A stretch of 64,000 nucleotides of DNA, taken from assembly GCF_000712055.1 (NCBI RefSeq), contig NZ_JOOA01000001.1:682001-746000 (forward strand). The letters are read 5' to 3'. Position 1 is the stretch's first letter. Each line of letters begins with the position of its first letter. A model generated the notes under the pieces. It had not been told where the DNA came from and did not search any database. It worked only from the letters and a program-made list of their open reading frames with translations. This DNA is from Ruminococcus sp. HUN007. Its GTDB lineage: Bacteria; Bacillota; Clostridia; Oscillospirales; Ruminococcaceae. This document shows, in pieces, positions 10,513 to 19,680 of the stretch. Both the position numbers and the translations under genes were made by a program.

Positions 10513-10541
10513 TTGACAAGCATCCTGTATAGATGTATAAT
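10513..10541 (+). promoter_or_regulatory. Sigma-A promoter of the LeuA-like/GntR operon
   Basis: TTGACA (10513-10518) and TATAAT (10536-10541) separated by 17 bases, a near-consensus promoter about 50 bases before the ATG at 10590. Confidence 0.88.
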
Positions 10542-10551
10542 TGTATACAAT
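10540..10551. promoter_or_regulatory. Candidate GntR/FCD operator
   Basis: A perfect 12-base palindrome, ATTGTATACAAT, begins at the last two bases of the -10 box and covers the likely transcription start. TTGTATACAA-type palindromes are typical binding sites of the FadR/FCD branch of GntR regulators. The operon's second gene encodes one, so autoregulation is the simplest reading. Confidence 0.65.
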
Positions 10552-10589
10552 AACACAATCATACAGAAATACATCAGGAGGAAAAGGTT

Positions 10590-11982
10590 ATGAACCACAC
10601 TATGCCGAACATCAGTCTCAGCAAACGCACGAATCTGCTTGACTTTGACACTTACGAATATGAAATGCAGGAAGTTGACCGTCCTGAACTCTTCCGTGAA
10701 ATGTTCCCTTATTCGGAAGTTCCGAAAGTTGCTTTCAACTACCGTCATGTACCTATGAACATGCCGGAGGAAATATATATCACTGATACTTCATTCCGTG
10801 ACGGTCAGCAGTCCCGTGCGCCTTATACCTCTGCGCAGATCGTAGATCTTTATAAAATGCTGCATCGTCTCGGCGGTAAAAAACGGTATCATAAGACAGA
10901 CTGAGTTTTTCGTTTATTCAAAGAGCGACCGTGATGCACTCGAACAGTGCATGGCTCTCGGATATGAATTCCCTGAGATCACGACATGGATAAGAGCAAG
11001 CAAAAAGGATTTTGAGCTTGTTAAAAACATCGGCATAAAGGAAACAGGCGTCCTTGTCTCCTGCTCTGACTATCATATCTTCAATAAGATGGGACTCGAC
11101 AGAAGAAAGGCCCTCGACAAATATCTCGGCGTCGTAAAGGAATGCATCGAAGCCGGACTGAAGCCAAGATGCCATTTTGAAGATATCACACGTGCAGATT
11201 TCTACGGATTTGTAGTTCCGTTTGCGATCGAACTCCGCAAGCTTTCCGAAGAAAGCGGAGTGCCGGTAAAAATACGTGCCTGTGACACAATGGGATACGG
11301 TATTCCGTATCCGGGTGCGGCACTTCCGCGAAGTGTATCCGGCATCATCTACGGATTACAGCACTACGCAGGTTTTTCAAGCGATATGCTCGAATGGCAC
11401 GGACACAACGATTTCTACAAGGGTGTAGCCAATGCATCTGCTGCATGGCTCTACGGTGCCGGTGCCGTAAACTGCTCTCTGCTCGGCATTGGTGAACGAA
11501 CAGGAAATGTTCCGCTCGAAGCAATGGTGTTTGAATATGCTTCACTCAAAGGAACACTGAACGGAATGGACACTTCAGTTATCACCGAGATCGCTGACTA
11601 CATCGTAAACGAAACACATTACGATCTGCCGTCCATGACTCCTTTTGTGGGAAGAAACTTCAACATCACCCGTGCCGGCATACACGCTGACGGACTTATG
11701 AAGGACGAGGAGATCTACAACATCTTCGACACAACTGCACTTCTTAACAGACCGCCGCTCGTATCAGTAAGCGCATCTTCAGGACTTGCAGGTATCGCCT
11801 GCTGGATCAACAACTATTACAGGCTCTCAGGAGAAAAACGCATCGACAAGAAAAATCCTGCTGTAGCAAAAATGAAGGAATGGATCGACAGAGAATATGA
11901 AGGCGGACGTGTAACTGTGATCAGCGACGATGAGCTTGTATCACTCGTAAATCAGTATCTGCCTGAACTGAAGGAGAGATAA
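10590..11982 (+). CDS. HMGL-like acyltransferase (2-isopropylmalate synthase type), frameshifted
   Basis: Member of the HMGL/LeuA/homocitrate synthase superfamily (TIM-barrel Claisen condensing enzymes using acetyl-CoA). The first frame gives ITDTSFRDGQQSRAPYT, the metal and catalytic Arg-Asp loop. The second frame gives EFFVYSKSDRDAL, FEDITRAD and HGHNDFYKGVANA, with the two metal-binding histidines. The two parts are in different frames. Deleting one A from the six-A run at 10878-10883 joins LGGKNGIIRQTEFFVYS into a continuous protein of about 463 residues. It lacks an obvious LeuA regulatory domain, so true substrate is uncertain. GGAGGAAAAGG precedes the ATG. The GntR gene starts 2 bases after its stop codon. 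Confidence 0.82.
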
Positions 11983-11984
11983 TT

Positions 11985-12668
11985 ATGCTGCTGGAAACAG
12001 ATGACCGTTCACTGCGTATAAGGGTTTTCAACGCAATAGAAAACGCCATCCTTGACGGCGAGTACAAAGACGGCGACAGTCTCAACGAACTGAAACTTTC
12101 AAAGGAACTCGGAGTCAGCAGAACTCCGGTACGTGAAGCGCTTATGCAGCTTGAACTTGAAGGACTTGTAAGAAATGTTCCGAACAAGGGTGCTGTTGTT
12201 ATCGGCGTGACAGAACAGGACATTCACGACATCTATGAGATACGCATTCGTATTGAGGGACTTGCCGCCCGCCTCTGCGCTGAAAATATCACAGATGATG
12301 AGCTGCGCGCCCTTGAACAGATAGTTGATCTTCAGGAGTTTTATCTTCTTAAGAATGACACTGAACAGATATGGAAGCTCGACGGTGACTTTCACAAGAT
12401 AATCTACGATGCATCACGCAGCCGTCCGCTGCGATTCACGCTCTCAAACTTCCACAACTACATAAAAAAAGCCCGCGACATTTCCGTGCAGACGGAAGGC
12501 AGGGCTGAAAAAACAGTTGCGGAACACCGCGCAATACTTGACGCCATAAAAGATCATAACGGCGGTCTGGCAGAAAAACTGACTGCAGAACATATCTCAA
12601 ATGCCGAGGATAATCTGTTTGAAAACGCAATGAAAGAATCAGAAAACAGCAGCTTAACAGAAGAATAA
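11985..12668 (+). CDS. GntR-family transcriptional regulator, FCD domain
   Basis: A 227-residue regulator. The N-terminal winged helix (about 10-75) has SLNELKLSKELGVSRTPVREAL, the hallmark GntR recognition helix. The C-terminal all-helical FCD ligand-binding domain (about 85-210) keeps the metal-type residues in DGDFHKIIYDAS and EHRAIL...AEKLTAEHI. FCD regulators usually bind organic acids. Coupled to the LeuA-like gene (stop and start 2 bases apart, GAAGGAGAG site), it probably senses a substrate or product of that enzyme and binds the ATTGTATACAAT palindrome at the operon promoter. A terminator follows. Confidence 0.92.
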   Translation: MLLETDDRSLRIRVFNAIENAILDGEYKDGDSLNELKLSKELGVSRTPVREALMQLELEGLVRNVPNKGAVVIGVTEQDIHDIYEIRIRIEGLAARLCAENITDDELRALEQIVDLQEFYLLKNDTEQIWKLDGDFHKIIYDASRSRPLRFTLSNFHNYIKKARDISVQTEGRAEKTVAEHRAILDAIKDHNGGLAEKLTAEHISNAEDNLFENAMKESENSSLTEE

Positions 12669-12677
12669 TCAAAAACA

Positions 12678-12718
12678 GGTACATCGACCCGTAATGAGAA
12701 GATGTACCTGTTTTTTGA
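12678..12718 (+). terminator. Rho-independent terminator
   Basis: CAGGTACATC and GATGTACCTG pair around a 15-base loop, followed by six T. Confidence 0.9.
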
Positions 12719-12727
12719 GTTATATTA

Positions 12728-12832
12728 AGAATACACTGATTAAATCAGAAATACGGCTTCGCCGTATTTCCGGGAAGAAGATTACGGGGCCCGCCCTGTG
12801 CACCGCACTGATTTATGAACACATCAGTTTTT
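12728..12832. repeat. Palindromic element, copy F (diverged)
   Basis: Diverged copy in reverse orientation: a GAAATACGGCTTCGCCGTATTTC hairpin core (12748 onward) and a CACTGATTTATGAACACATCAG arm. Relative to the minus-strand dockerin gene it begins at that gene's stop codon: AAAAACTGATG corresponds to GGAAACGCTGATT. Confidence 0.75.
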
Positions 12833-13879
12833 AAATATAAGCATTTTCATAATATGCAGATGATCAAGAATGTTTATACAGCCGTCGCGGTTGACATCAG
12901 CAGTTTCCGGTTCCGGAAAGCTTATGCTTTTGCGCATTAAAAGATATTTACCAAGCAGAACAAGATCTTCGGAACTCACATTTCCGTCTGCGTTTATATC
13001 ACCATATACCGGAAGTGTCGCCTTATATTCCTTCACAATGTTTTCTGCTAATCCTGCAGCTTTGCTTACAAAATCCGCATCGATAAAGTCTTCATCTGTA
13101 TAGGTTCCGTGAGATGCCTTCGTAAAGACTGTAAAAATATACGGAACATCACCGGAAACGTAAGAACATTCATGATACACATACTGAAACTGTCCGTATT
13201 TGGCTGCGACATCATTTTTACCATCTGAAAGAACTGATCTGGAAACAATATCTGTCGAACCGCACAGGGCATCCCAGGCGGTTTTCCATGCCTCACCGTC
13301 CTTTGCGTGAAGCGCCATTTCTTTCATGGAATCATACATATAAAGAGCAGTAATATCCGGCCATCTCGGTGAAGGAGTTCCGAGTCTGACATCGTATCCC
13401 CAATCTTCCATCATGCTGTTGAATCCTTCTGTTCCGAAATAGTAAACAAGAACATCATACGCAACATTATCTGAATATCTGAGCATGTAGTCGAGAAGAT
13501 CGCGAATGGTGTATTCCGTACCATCCTCGCCGTGCCTGATAATACCTGTCCCCTTGTGCCACCAGTCCGAAGTGTAGACAAAAGTATCGTCAAGCGATCT
13601 CTTTCCGGCCGACAGTTCCTGACAGACAAACACTGCATACGGAAGTTTTATCAGACTTGCACTGAACAGAGGTTTGTCTGCATTATATGAATACAGCTCC
13701 TCCCCGTCCAGTGTACGAATGTGCACTTCGCAGAAATTCTCATAATTTCTCACAAATTCATCCATATCAGAAACGGCATCCGCCGAAACCCTGTCCGGCA
13801 CTGAAAAGATACCTGAAACAAAGAGAATTAACGCCAATAAAAACGAAACACCTGAATTAAAACGCCTTTTTATTTTCAT
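12824..13879 (-). CDS. Secreted class A beta-lactamase-fold serine hydrolase with dockerin
   Basis: A 351-residue secreted protein. Residues 1-34 form a signal peptide (basic start, hydrophobic core, VSADA). Residues about 38-285 match the class A beta-lactamase/transpeptidase-like family. They show the SxxK motif S75-L-I-K78, SDN at 136-138 and a KYG at 227-229 in place of KTG. A Glu166-type residue is not obvious, so penicillin hydrolysis is doubtful; a DD-peptidase or esterase role is equally possible. Residues 292-350 are a type I dockerin: two calcium loops, DINADGNVSSED and DVNRDGCINILD. The dockerin implies attachment to a cellulosome-like scaffold. Its ATG overlaps the deformylase stop (ATGA), so the two are translationally coupled. 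Stop codon lies in repeat copy F. Confidence 0.88.
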   Translation of the reverse strand: MKIKRRFNSGVSFLLALILFVSGIFSVPDRVSADAVSDMDEFVRNYENFCEVHIRTLDGEELYSYNADKPLFSASLIKLPYAVFVCQELSAGKRSLDDTFVYTSDWWHKGTGIIRHGEDGTEYTIRDLLDYMLRYSDNVAYDVLVYYFGTEGFNSMMEDWGYDVRLGTPSPRWPDITALYMYDSMKEMALHAKDGEAWKTAWDALCGSTDIVSRSVLSDGKNDVAAKYGQFQYVYHECSYVSGDVPYIFTVFTKASHGTYTDEDFIDADFVSKAAGLAENIVKEYKATLPVYGDINADGNVSSEDLVLLGKYLLMRKSISFPEPETADVNRDGCINILDHLHIMKMLIFKN

Positions 13880-14289
13880 ATCAGCACACCGTTACAGTGA
13901 TCAATTTCATGCTGGATTATCTGTGCGGCAAGTCCTGAAAAATTCTTCACACGAGGCTCGAATTTCTCATTCTGCCAGCGTACCTTTATAGTTTTGTAAC
14001 GCTCCACCGGCCGCGGACCGCCGAGAAGTGAAAGACATCCTTCCTCGGTTTTGTACGGCTTTTCTCCCCTGATTATTTCCGGATTGAACATTACAGTATA
14101 TTTTCCACCGTCATCAAAAACGATTATACGCTTTAAAACGCCGATCATATTCGCCGCCATTCCTATGCATGCTTCCCTGTTTGCCGTGATCGTATCAACA
14201 AGATCCACTGCAGTCTGAAGATCGTCCGCTGTCGCCGGTTCAGATTTTGCCGCAAGAAATACCGGATCGTGTACTATGTCTTTTATCAT
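13876..14289 (-). CDS. def: Peptide deformylase
   Basis: Removes the formyl group from nascent proteins using a metal ion. The 137-residue protein has all three family motifs in slightly unusual form: CIGMAANMIGV (motif 1, normally GxGLAAxQ, here with Asn for the conserved Gln), EEGCLSL (motif 2, metal Cys) and QHEIDHCNGV (motif 3, HExxH). The changed first motif, shared by many clostridial Def2-type proteins, may lower activity. The ATG at 14289 is preceded by CAGGAG; a TTG at 14301 is possible but abuts the ribosome site. It is upstream of and coupled to the dockerin serine hydrolase, an odd partner. Confidence 0.9.
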   Translation of the reverse strand: MIKDIVHDPVFLAAKSEPATADDLQTAVDLVDTITANREACIGMAANMIGVLKRIIVFDDGGKYTVMFNPEIIRGEKPYKTEEGCLSLLGGPRPVERYKTIKVRWQNEKFEPRVKNFSGLAAQIIQHEIDHCNGVLI

Positions 14290-14363
14290 CTTAAATAACA
14301 ACTCCTGATTCTGTTTTCATTCTTCCTTTATATCATAAATATGGGCAGATGTCAATAGAAACG

Positions 14364-14399
14364 ATAATTCCCCGGATCACTTCAGATTCGGGGAATTAT
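14364..14399 (-). terminator. Inverted repeat after the ABC operon
   Basis: ATAATTCCCC and GGGGAATTAT form a 10-base stem around a 16-base loop. It lies between the end of the permease gene and the deformylase gene. T-richness follows on the plus strand, weaker on the minus strand. Confidence 0.6.
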
Positions 14400-14462
14400 A
14401 TTTTTCTTTCTTTTGTTCTTTTTCATTTATTCTCTTCTTTAATGCATCTTCATGCTTCGAAA

Positions 14463-15137
14463 TTACCTGTTTAAGATGTAACCTCCCCTTGGTGCCGCCT
14501 TTATGAAACGTGATTTATTCATCCAGATCCTGTTCAGTCTGAATACTGTTACAGCGATGGATACAGCAAATACAAGTACGGAGATCACTGCAGCGTAAGC
14601 AACCGGAAAAACAGCAGCGAGCAGATCAACTAAACTATCTGTCAGTAATCCGCTGAAAACAACAGCCAGAATAACAGGTATCAGAAAATCTCTGACTCTT
14701 GAAGCACTAAACGATGCTGCAGCTCCGATCATTGAAAATCCTGCGGAACCGATAAGCAATATCGCTGCAAGTGATTCCCTTCCAAAGTTTTGGCCTGCTA
14801 AAGAAACAAACAATATGAATACTGCGATACTGACTGTATAAGATAATATCGCAGGGACCACTGTATGAAGTTCCTTTGCAAAACTCAAAGAGTAATTGTA
14901 TTTGCAGCTGCTTAAATGAATCTTTATTATAAATGCCATTGGAATTATTATTGCGGTGAACGCATTCATCATAGGAATTTTAATCGACAGTACGTCAAAC
15001 TTTCTGTACGATACTGAATGCAGAATCATAAAAACAGGTACAAGAAATAAAGCCATATATCCAAACACTACTAAACAAGTAAACGGTTTATTGATCTGCA
15101 TAAAAGTATATTTCAGCGCTTTGAGAGTATTTTTCAT
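14463..15137 (-). CDS. ABC transporter permease
   Basis: A 224-residue protein with about six hydrophobic segments (for example FTCLVVFGYMALFLVPVFMI near the N-terminus and AAVISVLVFAVSIAVTVF near the C-terminus). No domain is recognisable beyond a membrane permease. It is the last gene of the ATPase-permease-permease operon, with GGGAGGGG before its ATG and 12 bases between it and the previous gene. With a YtrA-type GntR regulator upstream, the set resembles Ytr/Bce-like exporters for peptide antibiotics or cell-envelope stress. Substrate unknown. Confidence 0.75.
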   Translation of the reverse strand: MKNTLKALKYTFMQINKPFTCLVVFGYMALFLVPVFMILHSVSYRKFDVLSIKIPMMNAFTAIIIPMAFIIKIHLSSCKYNYSLSFAKELHTVVPAILSYTVSIAVFILFVSLAGQNFGRESLAAILLIGSAGFSMIGAAASFSASRVRDFLIPVILAVVFSGLLTDSLVDLLAAVFPVAYAAVISVLVFAVSIAVTVFRLNRIWMNKSRFIKAAPRGGYILNR

Positions 15138-15149
15138 TCTGCCCCTCCC

Positions 15150-15857
15150 TTAGTTATACCAGTGTTTTTTTCTGTAGTTTTTTAAATCAGTAAAATGTGC
15201 GAAAGGTATCATTATTACAGCGAGTATCAGTAGAACTATATGCACTGACGTAAGTTTTCCGTCTGTTATACCGACAATACAGGTACATATCAATGCATAC
15301 ACTCCCATAAAACCACAGAAAAGCATACTTTTCGCTATCTGGTTTTTTATCATACAGATCAGCCTGCCGACGGCCACCCCTGAAAGTGATACAAGAAAAA
15401 CAGTAACGCATACTCCAAAGCAGCTGCTGACCAGATGAAAGACTGCATTTATCAGAAATACTAAAACTGAAAACAATGCATTACCGAATATACAATGAAA
15501 CATCTGACCACTCTTCATCCTGCTGTAAGTGTCAAATCCACCGCATACCGAACGGAAGTATTTACCGCCGGCAGATTCTTTATAAAATTCCTGAAACAGA
15601 ACCATAAAGCTCCCCAGTATACTTGTAAACCCCATAAACATAGTAAAAGTCGTTCTGCTTATGCCACTGATAACCTCACCGTCATCCGGACCAATCATTT
15701 CTCCGGATGCAGCAGCAGTTATTCTAATAAATGTATAAACCATCAGAAAAACAGAAGTTAATATGCTCCACATAATAAGTGTCTGTTTTACAGGATCAGT
15801 GCCATTGTATATCTTCATAGCATCAGAAATGCTTATTTTTGAATTATTCTTTGTCAT
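15150..15857 (-). CDS. ABC transporter permease
   Basis: A 235-residue integral membrane protein with about six predicted helices (for example LIMWSILTSVFLMVYTFI and FTMFMGFTSILGSFMVLF). Its start overlaps the end of the ATPase gene by 14 bases, suggesting coupled translation. No characterised relative is evident from sequence alone. Presumed to pair with the neighbouring permease and the ATPase. Confidence 0.75.
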   Translation of the reverse strand: MTKNNSKISISDAMKIYNGTDPVKQTLIMWSILTSVFLMVYTFIRITAAASGEMIGPDDGEVISGISRTTFTMFMGFTSILGSFMVLFQEFYKESAGGKYFRSVCGGFDTYSRMKSGQMFHCIFGNALFSVLVFLINAVFHLVSSCFGVCVTVFLVSLSGVAVGRLICMIKNQIAKSMLFCGFMGVYALICTCIVGITDGKLTSVHIVLLILAVIMIPFAHFTDLKNYRKKHWYN

Positions 15858-16734
15858 ACGCTTCCGCCTTTCTCAGTATTCCAACGCTTAACTGCTGTAA
15901 AGTCGGAATTTCGATCGCTGCGTCAAGTTCACGAAGTGCATCTGCGTCTTCTGCGAAAGCAATACCTTCGAAAATTGTTTTGTTTCCTGAGAATGAGATC
16001 ATAAGATGTTTGGCCTTTTCTGCATTCTCCGCATCGCCGTGTACAAGAACGTACTTCTGCTTAAGGTCTTCAACGAATCCTTCCTCAACTACTTTTCCTT
16101 TGGACATGAACACCGCATAGTCTGTGGCGAATTCCATATCTGCAATGTTGTGTGTCGAGAAAATTATCGAACGCTCGCCGTCGCGTTCACTGAGATATTC
16201 CCTGAACAGTTCACAGAGAAGATCGCGTGCAAGCGGATCCAGTGAAGATGCAGGTTCGTCGAGTACAAGAAGATCAGTATCCCTTGCAAGTACTCCGGCC
16301 AGATAGGTTCTCATCTTGTTACCGTCTGAAAGCTTAACGATCTTCTGCTGTTTCTTCGCATCAGGATCATCGAGATTAAATCTTTTGCAAAGGTCTTTGA
16401 ATTTCTTCCTGTCAAAATTATCGAATGCAGTTTCCATTGAGGCAGCGACATTTCTCAGGCTCCAGTAAACCGGTAAAAAGTCTGTTGAAGAACAGTAACC
16501 TATCCTGTTTCTGAGCTTTTCGTCATCAATATCTGTCATATTTTCAAAGTAAACTGCCTCGCCGCTGTCTTTGAAATTCACTCCGCAGAGAATATCGATA
16601 AGTGTAGTCTTTCCGGCACCGTTTGCGCCGATAAGCGCTGTTGCAAATCCGCACGGAATGCTTGCATTCACCTCACCCAGCGTGAAGTTTTTGTAATGTC
16701 TTGTTATTCCCTTTATCTCTACTGCGTTTTTCAT
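15844..16734 (-). CDS. ABC transporter ATP-binding protein
   Basis: A 296-residue nucleotide-binding subunit. Walker A is GANGAGKTT (36-44), the signature is degenerate (KLSDGNKMRTYLAG, 134-147, in place of LSGGQ), Walker B is LLVLDEP (155-161) and the switch histidine is in IFSTHNIADME. The C-terminal 70 residues form an extra domain. The degenerate signature is common in the YtrB/CcmA-like exporter ATPases regulated by GntR proteins. AAAGGAAT stands before the ATG. Upstream is the group II intron, and beyond it the gntR gene that would otherwise be adjacent. Confidence 0.92.
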   Translation of the reverse strand: MKNAVEIKGITRHYKNFTLGEVNASIPCGFATALIGANGAGKTTLIDILCGVNFKDSGEAVYFENMTDIDDEKLRNRIGYCSSTDFLPVYWSLRNVAASMETAFDNFDRKKFKDLCKRFNLDDPDAKKQQKIVKLSDGNKMRTYLAGVLARDTDLLVLDEPASSLDPLARDLLCELFREYLSERDGERSIIFSTHNIADMEFATDYAVFMSKGKVVEEGFVEDLKQKYVLVHGDAENAEKAKHLMISFSGNKTIFEGIAFAEDADALRELDAAIEIPTLQQLSVGILRKAEAYDKE

Positions 16735-16843
16735 AAGTAAATCTATTCCTTTCTTTTAGTAACAATCGAAATAGACTCCTCTAAGAACTGTACGTGCGGT
16801 TTTAGCCGGTAGACCGAGGGAATTTCACCCTCAGCCCCCTTCA

Positions 16844-16877
16844 GAACCGTACGTGAAACTCTCGCTTCATACGGCTC
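16844..16877 (-). ncRNA. Group II intron domain V
   Basis: The 34-base catalytic hairpin starts GAGCCGTATGAAGCGAGAG and ends CACGTACGGTTC on the minus strand. The AGC-like catalytic triad region near the base (GAGCCGTA/TACGGTTC) and the bulge are preserved, so the intron may still splice. Confidence 0.85.
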
Positions 16878-17490
16878 CCCACTTCTGAAAACTTACTCAT
16901 GTGTTTCTTTGCCGAATTTCGCTCCAGTCGTTATTGTGTCTCCAGTACACAACGGCAAATATCATTTCAGTAATCAGAAGCCTTCCACCCTTTGCTCCAA
17001 TTGTTTTCACAAGCTTCTTCGCTACTACGGCTTCTTCTGCCCCTGTTTATATCATCTCTACTTTCAGCCTCGCAACCTTTCGGTACTTGTGCTTTTCGAT
17101 TAACATACATAAACAGGTTCCCCAGTTTTGCGATGAGAGCCCATGCCAGATTCCTGCCGTCTATACACCGACCACTCCGTAGCCAATAAACAGGTTTCCG
17201 CTACGGTTATCAGAACCCATGCAGGAAAGATTCCTTTTAGCGATAAAGCAGCCTAACGATGCTTAATAAAGACGGTTCAGTTGTTCAGCTCTCTGGCAAA
17301 TGTCTCGCCGTATTTATTACGACTTTTCTGTGACGCTCAGTACCATGCCTTTTGGACACAGCACCTCACAGATGACTTGGTACCTTCTCCTGTAAGACGA
17401 TACCGATGGTACTAATCCCATCATCTCTCACCCAACTTGTCTGGGCACACCCCGCATACAGCTCCCCTCGTCCACTTCGAACTTTGTCAT

Positions 17491-18774
17491 TTAAATGTAT
17501 ATTACTTTTCCAGCTGCCCATATGTTCACATGTACTCTTGGTCTCGTAATATTTGTATTCCAGTATTCGATGAATTTTTCTAATTTAAAGCTTTTCCGTT
17601 GACTCCTTCGGTTTAACCACTTATACGTTACCCACATTGCGTGACAGTATAGTGCTTTTACCTCTTTGTACGCTCCGCTTATGCAGTAGTAATTATTTGT
17701 ACCTCTGAGTTTACTATTAAGGACGTCCGTGAATACCATAATATTTGTATTTCGGTTTTCCTTTATCCATTTCTTAAGCTTTGCTTTGAAAACTTTCTTC
17801 TTTTTCTTACTGATTTTGTGTCCAACTGTATATTTGCCGTTTCGCGTTTTACCATTTACATGGGTGAATCCAAGAAAGTCAAATGTATCAGTCGTATTAC
17901 TGTTTCTTCCGAACGGAAGAATTCTTGACTTGTCTTCCGCTAATTCAAGTCCGAATTTGGCGAGCCTGTCTTTTAGGAGTTCATATACTATTCTTGCTTC
18001 CTCTTCATATTCAAACATGCATACGAAGTCATCTGCAAATCTTACTATATATGCCTCTCCTTTGAGCCTTTTCCTGACCCCTTCTTCAAACCATATATCA
18101 AGTACATAGTGTAGGTACACATTTGCCAAAACTGGTGAAATCAGGCTGCCCTGTGGAGTGCCGACACTTGATTCTTCAAATATGTTTCCTTTCATGATGC
18201 CTGATTTAAGAAATCTTACAATGTACCGCAGAAAATTTTTATCTGCAATATCATGTTCAAGGAACTTCATTAACCAGTCATGATTTACATTGTCAAAGAA
18301 GCCTTTTATGTCACAGTCAAGTATGTAATTTACTTTGTTGAACATTATCAGGTCATTGACTTTCTTTATCGCATCATGCATATTTCTGTTTGGTCTGAAT
18401 CCGTAAGAGATGTCAAGAAATCTTGGTTCGTATACTTCATTCAGTATATCCGCCATTACTCCCTGTACAAGTTTGTCTTCGTAGCTTGGTATCCCAAGTG
18501 GTCGTGTTTTCCCATTGGATTTCGGAATTTCCACTCTCCTGACAGGCTGTGGTCTGTATGAAAACTTCTTCATTCTGTCAAGCAGATTTCTTATATTTTC
18601 ATCAAGATTCACCTCATACTGTTCCTTGGTAACCCTGTCTACTCCGACTGCCTTCTTCGCTTTCTGCTTCCTATGTTCCGCTTTCAGCGTTTCATAGTTC
18701 ACATGATTGATTAACGTTTCAAGTCTGGAATGTTTAACTGACAATGTTCTTATATCTTGTTGTTTCGTTACCAT
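17491..18774 (-). CDS. ltrA: Group II intron reverse transcriptase/maturase
   Basis: A 427-residue intron-encoded protein. The reverse transcriptase domain contains [17 protein letters not shown] (RT2), the aspartate in [32 protein letters not shown] and the catalytic FADD at 246-249. The group II maturase (X) domain follows with [16 protein letters not shown] and a C-terminal [13 protein letters not shown] end. No HNH endonuclease domain is present, so mobility would depend on other priming. The frame is intact and the catalytic residues present. It promotes splicing and reverse splicing of its host intron. Confidence 0.95.
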   Translation of the reverse strand: MVTKQQDIRTLSVKHSRLETLINHVNYETLKAEHRKQKAKKAVGVDRVTKEQYEVNLDENIRNLLDRMKKFSYRPQPVRRVEIPKSNGKTRPLGIPSYEDKLVQGVMADILNEVYEPRFLDISYGFRPNRNMHDAIKKVNDLIMFNKVNYILDCDIKGFFDNVNHDWLMKFLEHDIADKNFLRYIVRFLKSGIMKGNIFEESSVGTPQGSLISPVLANVYLHYVLDIWFEEGVRKRLKGEAYIVRFADDFVCMFEYEEEARIVYELLKDRLAKFGLELAEDKSRILPFGRNSNTTDTFDFLGFTHVNGKTRNGKYTVGHKISKKKKKVFKAKLKKWIKENRNTNIMVFTDVLNSKLRGTNNYYCISGAYKEVKALYCHAMWVTYKWLNRRSQRKSFKLEKFIEYWNTNITRPRVHVNIWAAGKVIYI

Positions 18775-19288
18775 GCTTTGTTTTACCTCCAGTGTATTTG
18801 CATGTTTCCCTTCAAGAAACGTGTCCGAGTTTCAGCCCTTTGCTCCATATGTTTTGCATACTTTTCAGCTACTACGACCTCATCGGACTTCTTACAGCTC
18901 TTTTTGCATCCTCATGTTGCTGGCACTTGTTTGCAATACCTTGTTATCAGGAAACTGTAAGATCTCCCGGGTACAGTTATTAACACCTTGATTCCTCGCC
19001 CATCTTTAAAACGCCGACGGTGCCTCCACATTCTCGCTTATCGAATGTTTTGTACTGGTTGCTGCCACTATGAGAGCATCACCCACCGCTTTATCGAGAC
19101 TAACGACGCTAAATCGACTCAGCTTTCGCTATAGGGCTCTGAATCTTTCCTGCCTACGCTTAGCAATCCACCTCACGATGAACCACCCAAGGCTGGATAC
19201 CGACTCCTTGCTAGGGTTTATCGGGATAGGAGTTTCACCTATCTAAGTCAACACTGCCGAACCGGCGCACCATAGTCATTCTCCTTTT

Positions 19289-19660
19289 TTAATCATCCAT
19301 GTTCCATAACGTCCCCAGAATATCCAAGACCTCGGGAAGTCCCATGCCTGCTATTTTTGCCGAGTGTATCGCATCCATAAGGTTTTCCTCGACCTGCCGC
19401 ATATGCTGTTCCTTCAGCATGTTCTCATCCTGTGCGTTCACATAATATCCCTTCCCCTTCGAAGCAGTGACCAGCCCTTCCACCGACAGTTCCTCATATG
19501 CCTTCATCGTGGTTATCACACTGATCTTAAGATCCTGTGCAAGTCCCCTGATTGATGGCAGCGGATCGCCGGACTTCAGCTTGCCGGTAAGTATCTGTTC
19601 CTTCAGCTGTGCGGCTATCTGCTTGTAGATAGGCTCGTTTGAATTCTGATATATCTTCAA
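19289..19660 (-). CDS. GntR-family regulator, YtrA subfamily
   Basis: A 123-residue repressor-type protein. The winged helix (about 10-75) contains PIYKQIAAQLKEQILTGKL and PSIRGLAQDLKISVITTMKAY; the short C-terminal tail (about 50 residues, two helices) is typical of YtrA-type GntR proteins, which usually control an adjacent ABC transporter. Start is TTG at 19660 with GAAAGGGGG 8 bases before it. The ABC operon at 16734-14463 is its natural target, now separated by the group II intron. Splicing would restore a continuous gntR-ABC mRNA. Confidence 0.92.
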   Translation of the reverse strand: MKIYQNSNEPIYKQIAAQLKEQILTGKLKSGDPLPSIRGLAQDLKISVITTMKAYEELSVEGLVTASKGKGYYVNAQDENMLKEQHMRQVEENLMDAIHSAKIAGMGLPEVLDILGTLWNMDD

Positions 19661-19680
19661 TATGTCATCCCCCTTTCAGC

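Larger units (their letters stand above)
16808..19270 (-). mobile_element. Group II intron with maturase ORF
   Basis: A self-splicing retroelement inserted between the gntR gene and the ABC ATPase gene. The 5' end on the minus strand is GTGCGCCGGTTCGGC (from 19270), matching the group II start GUGYG. Domain V is recognisable at 16844-16877, followed by a domain VI-like hairpin (GAGGGTGAAATTCCCTC). The 3' boundary is estimated from the end of that hairpin and may be off by some tens of bases. The reverse transcriptase lies in domain IV. About 600 bases separate the ORF from domain V, longer than usual, and contain a partial copy of sequence also found upstream of the ORF. Confidence 0.85.

Noticed and set aside
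17491..18774. Retron or diversity-generating reverse transcriptase
   Set aside because: Maturase X domain, 5' GTGCG end and domain V show it is a group II intron protein.
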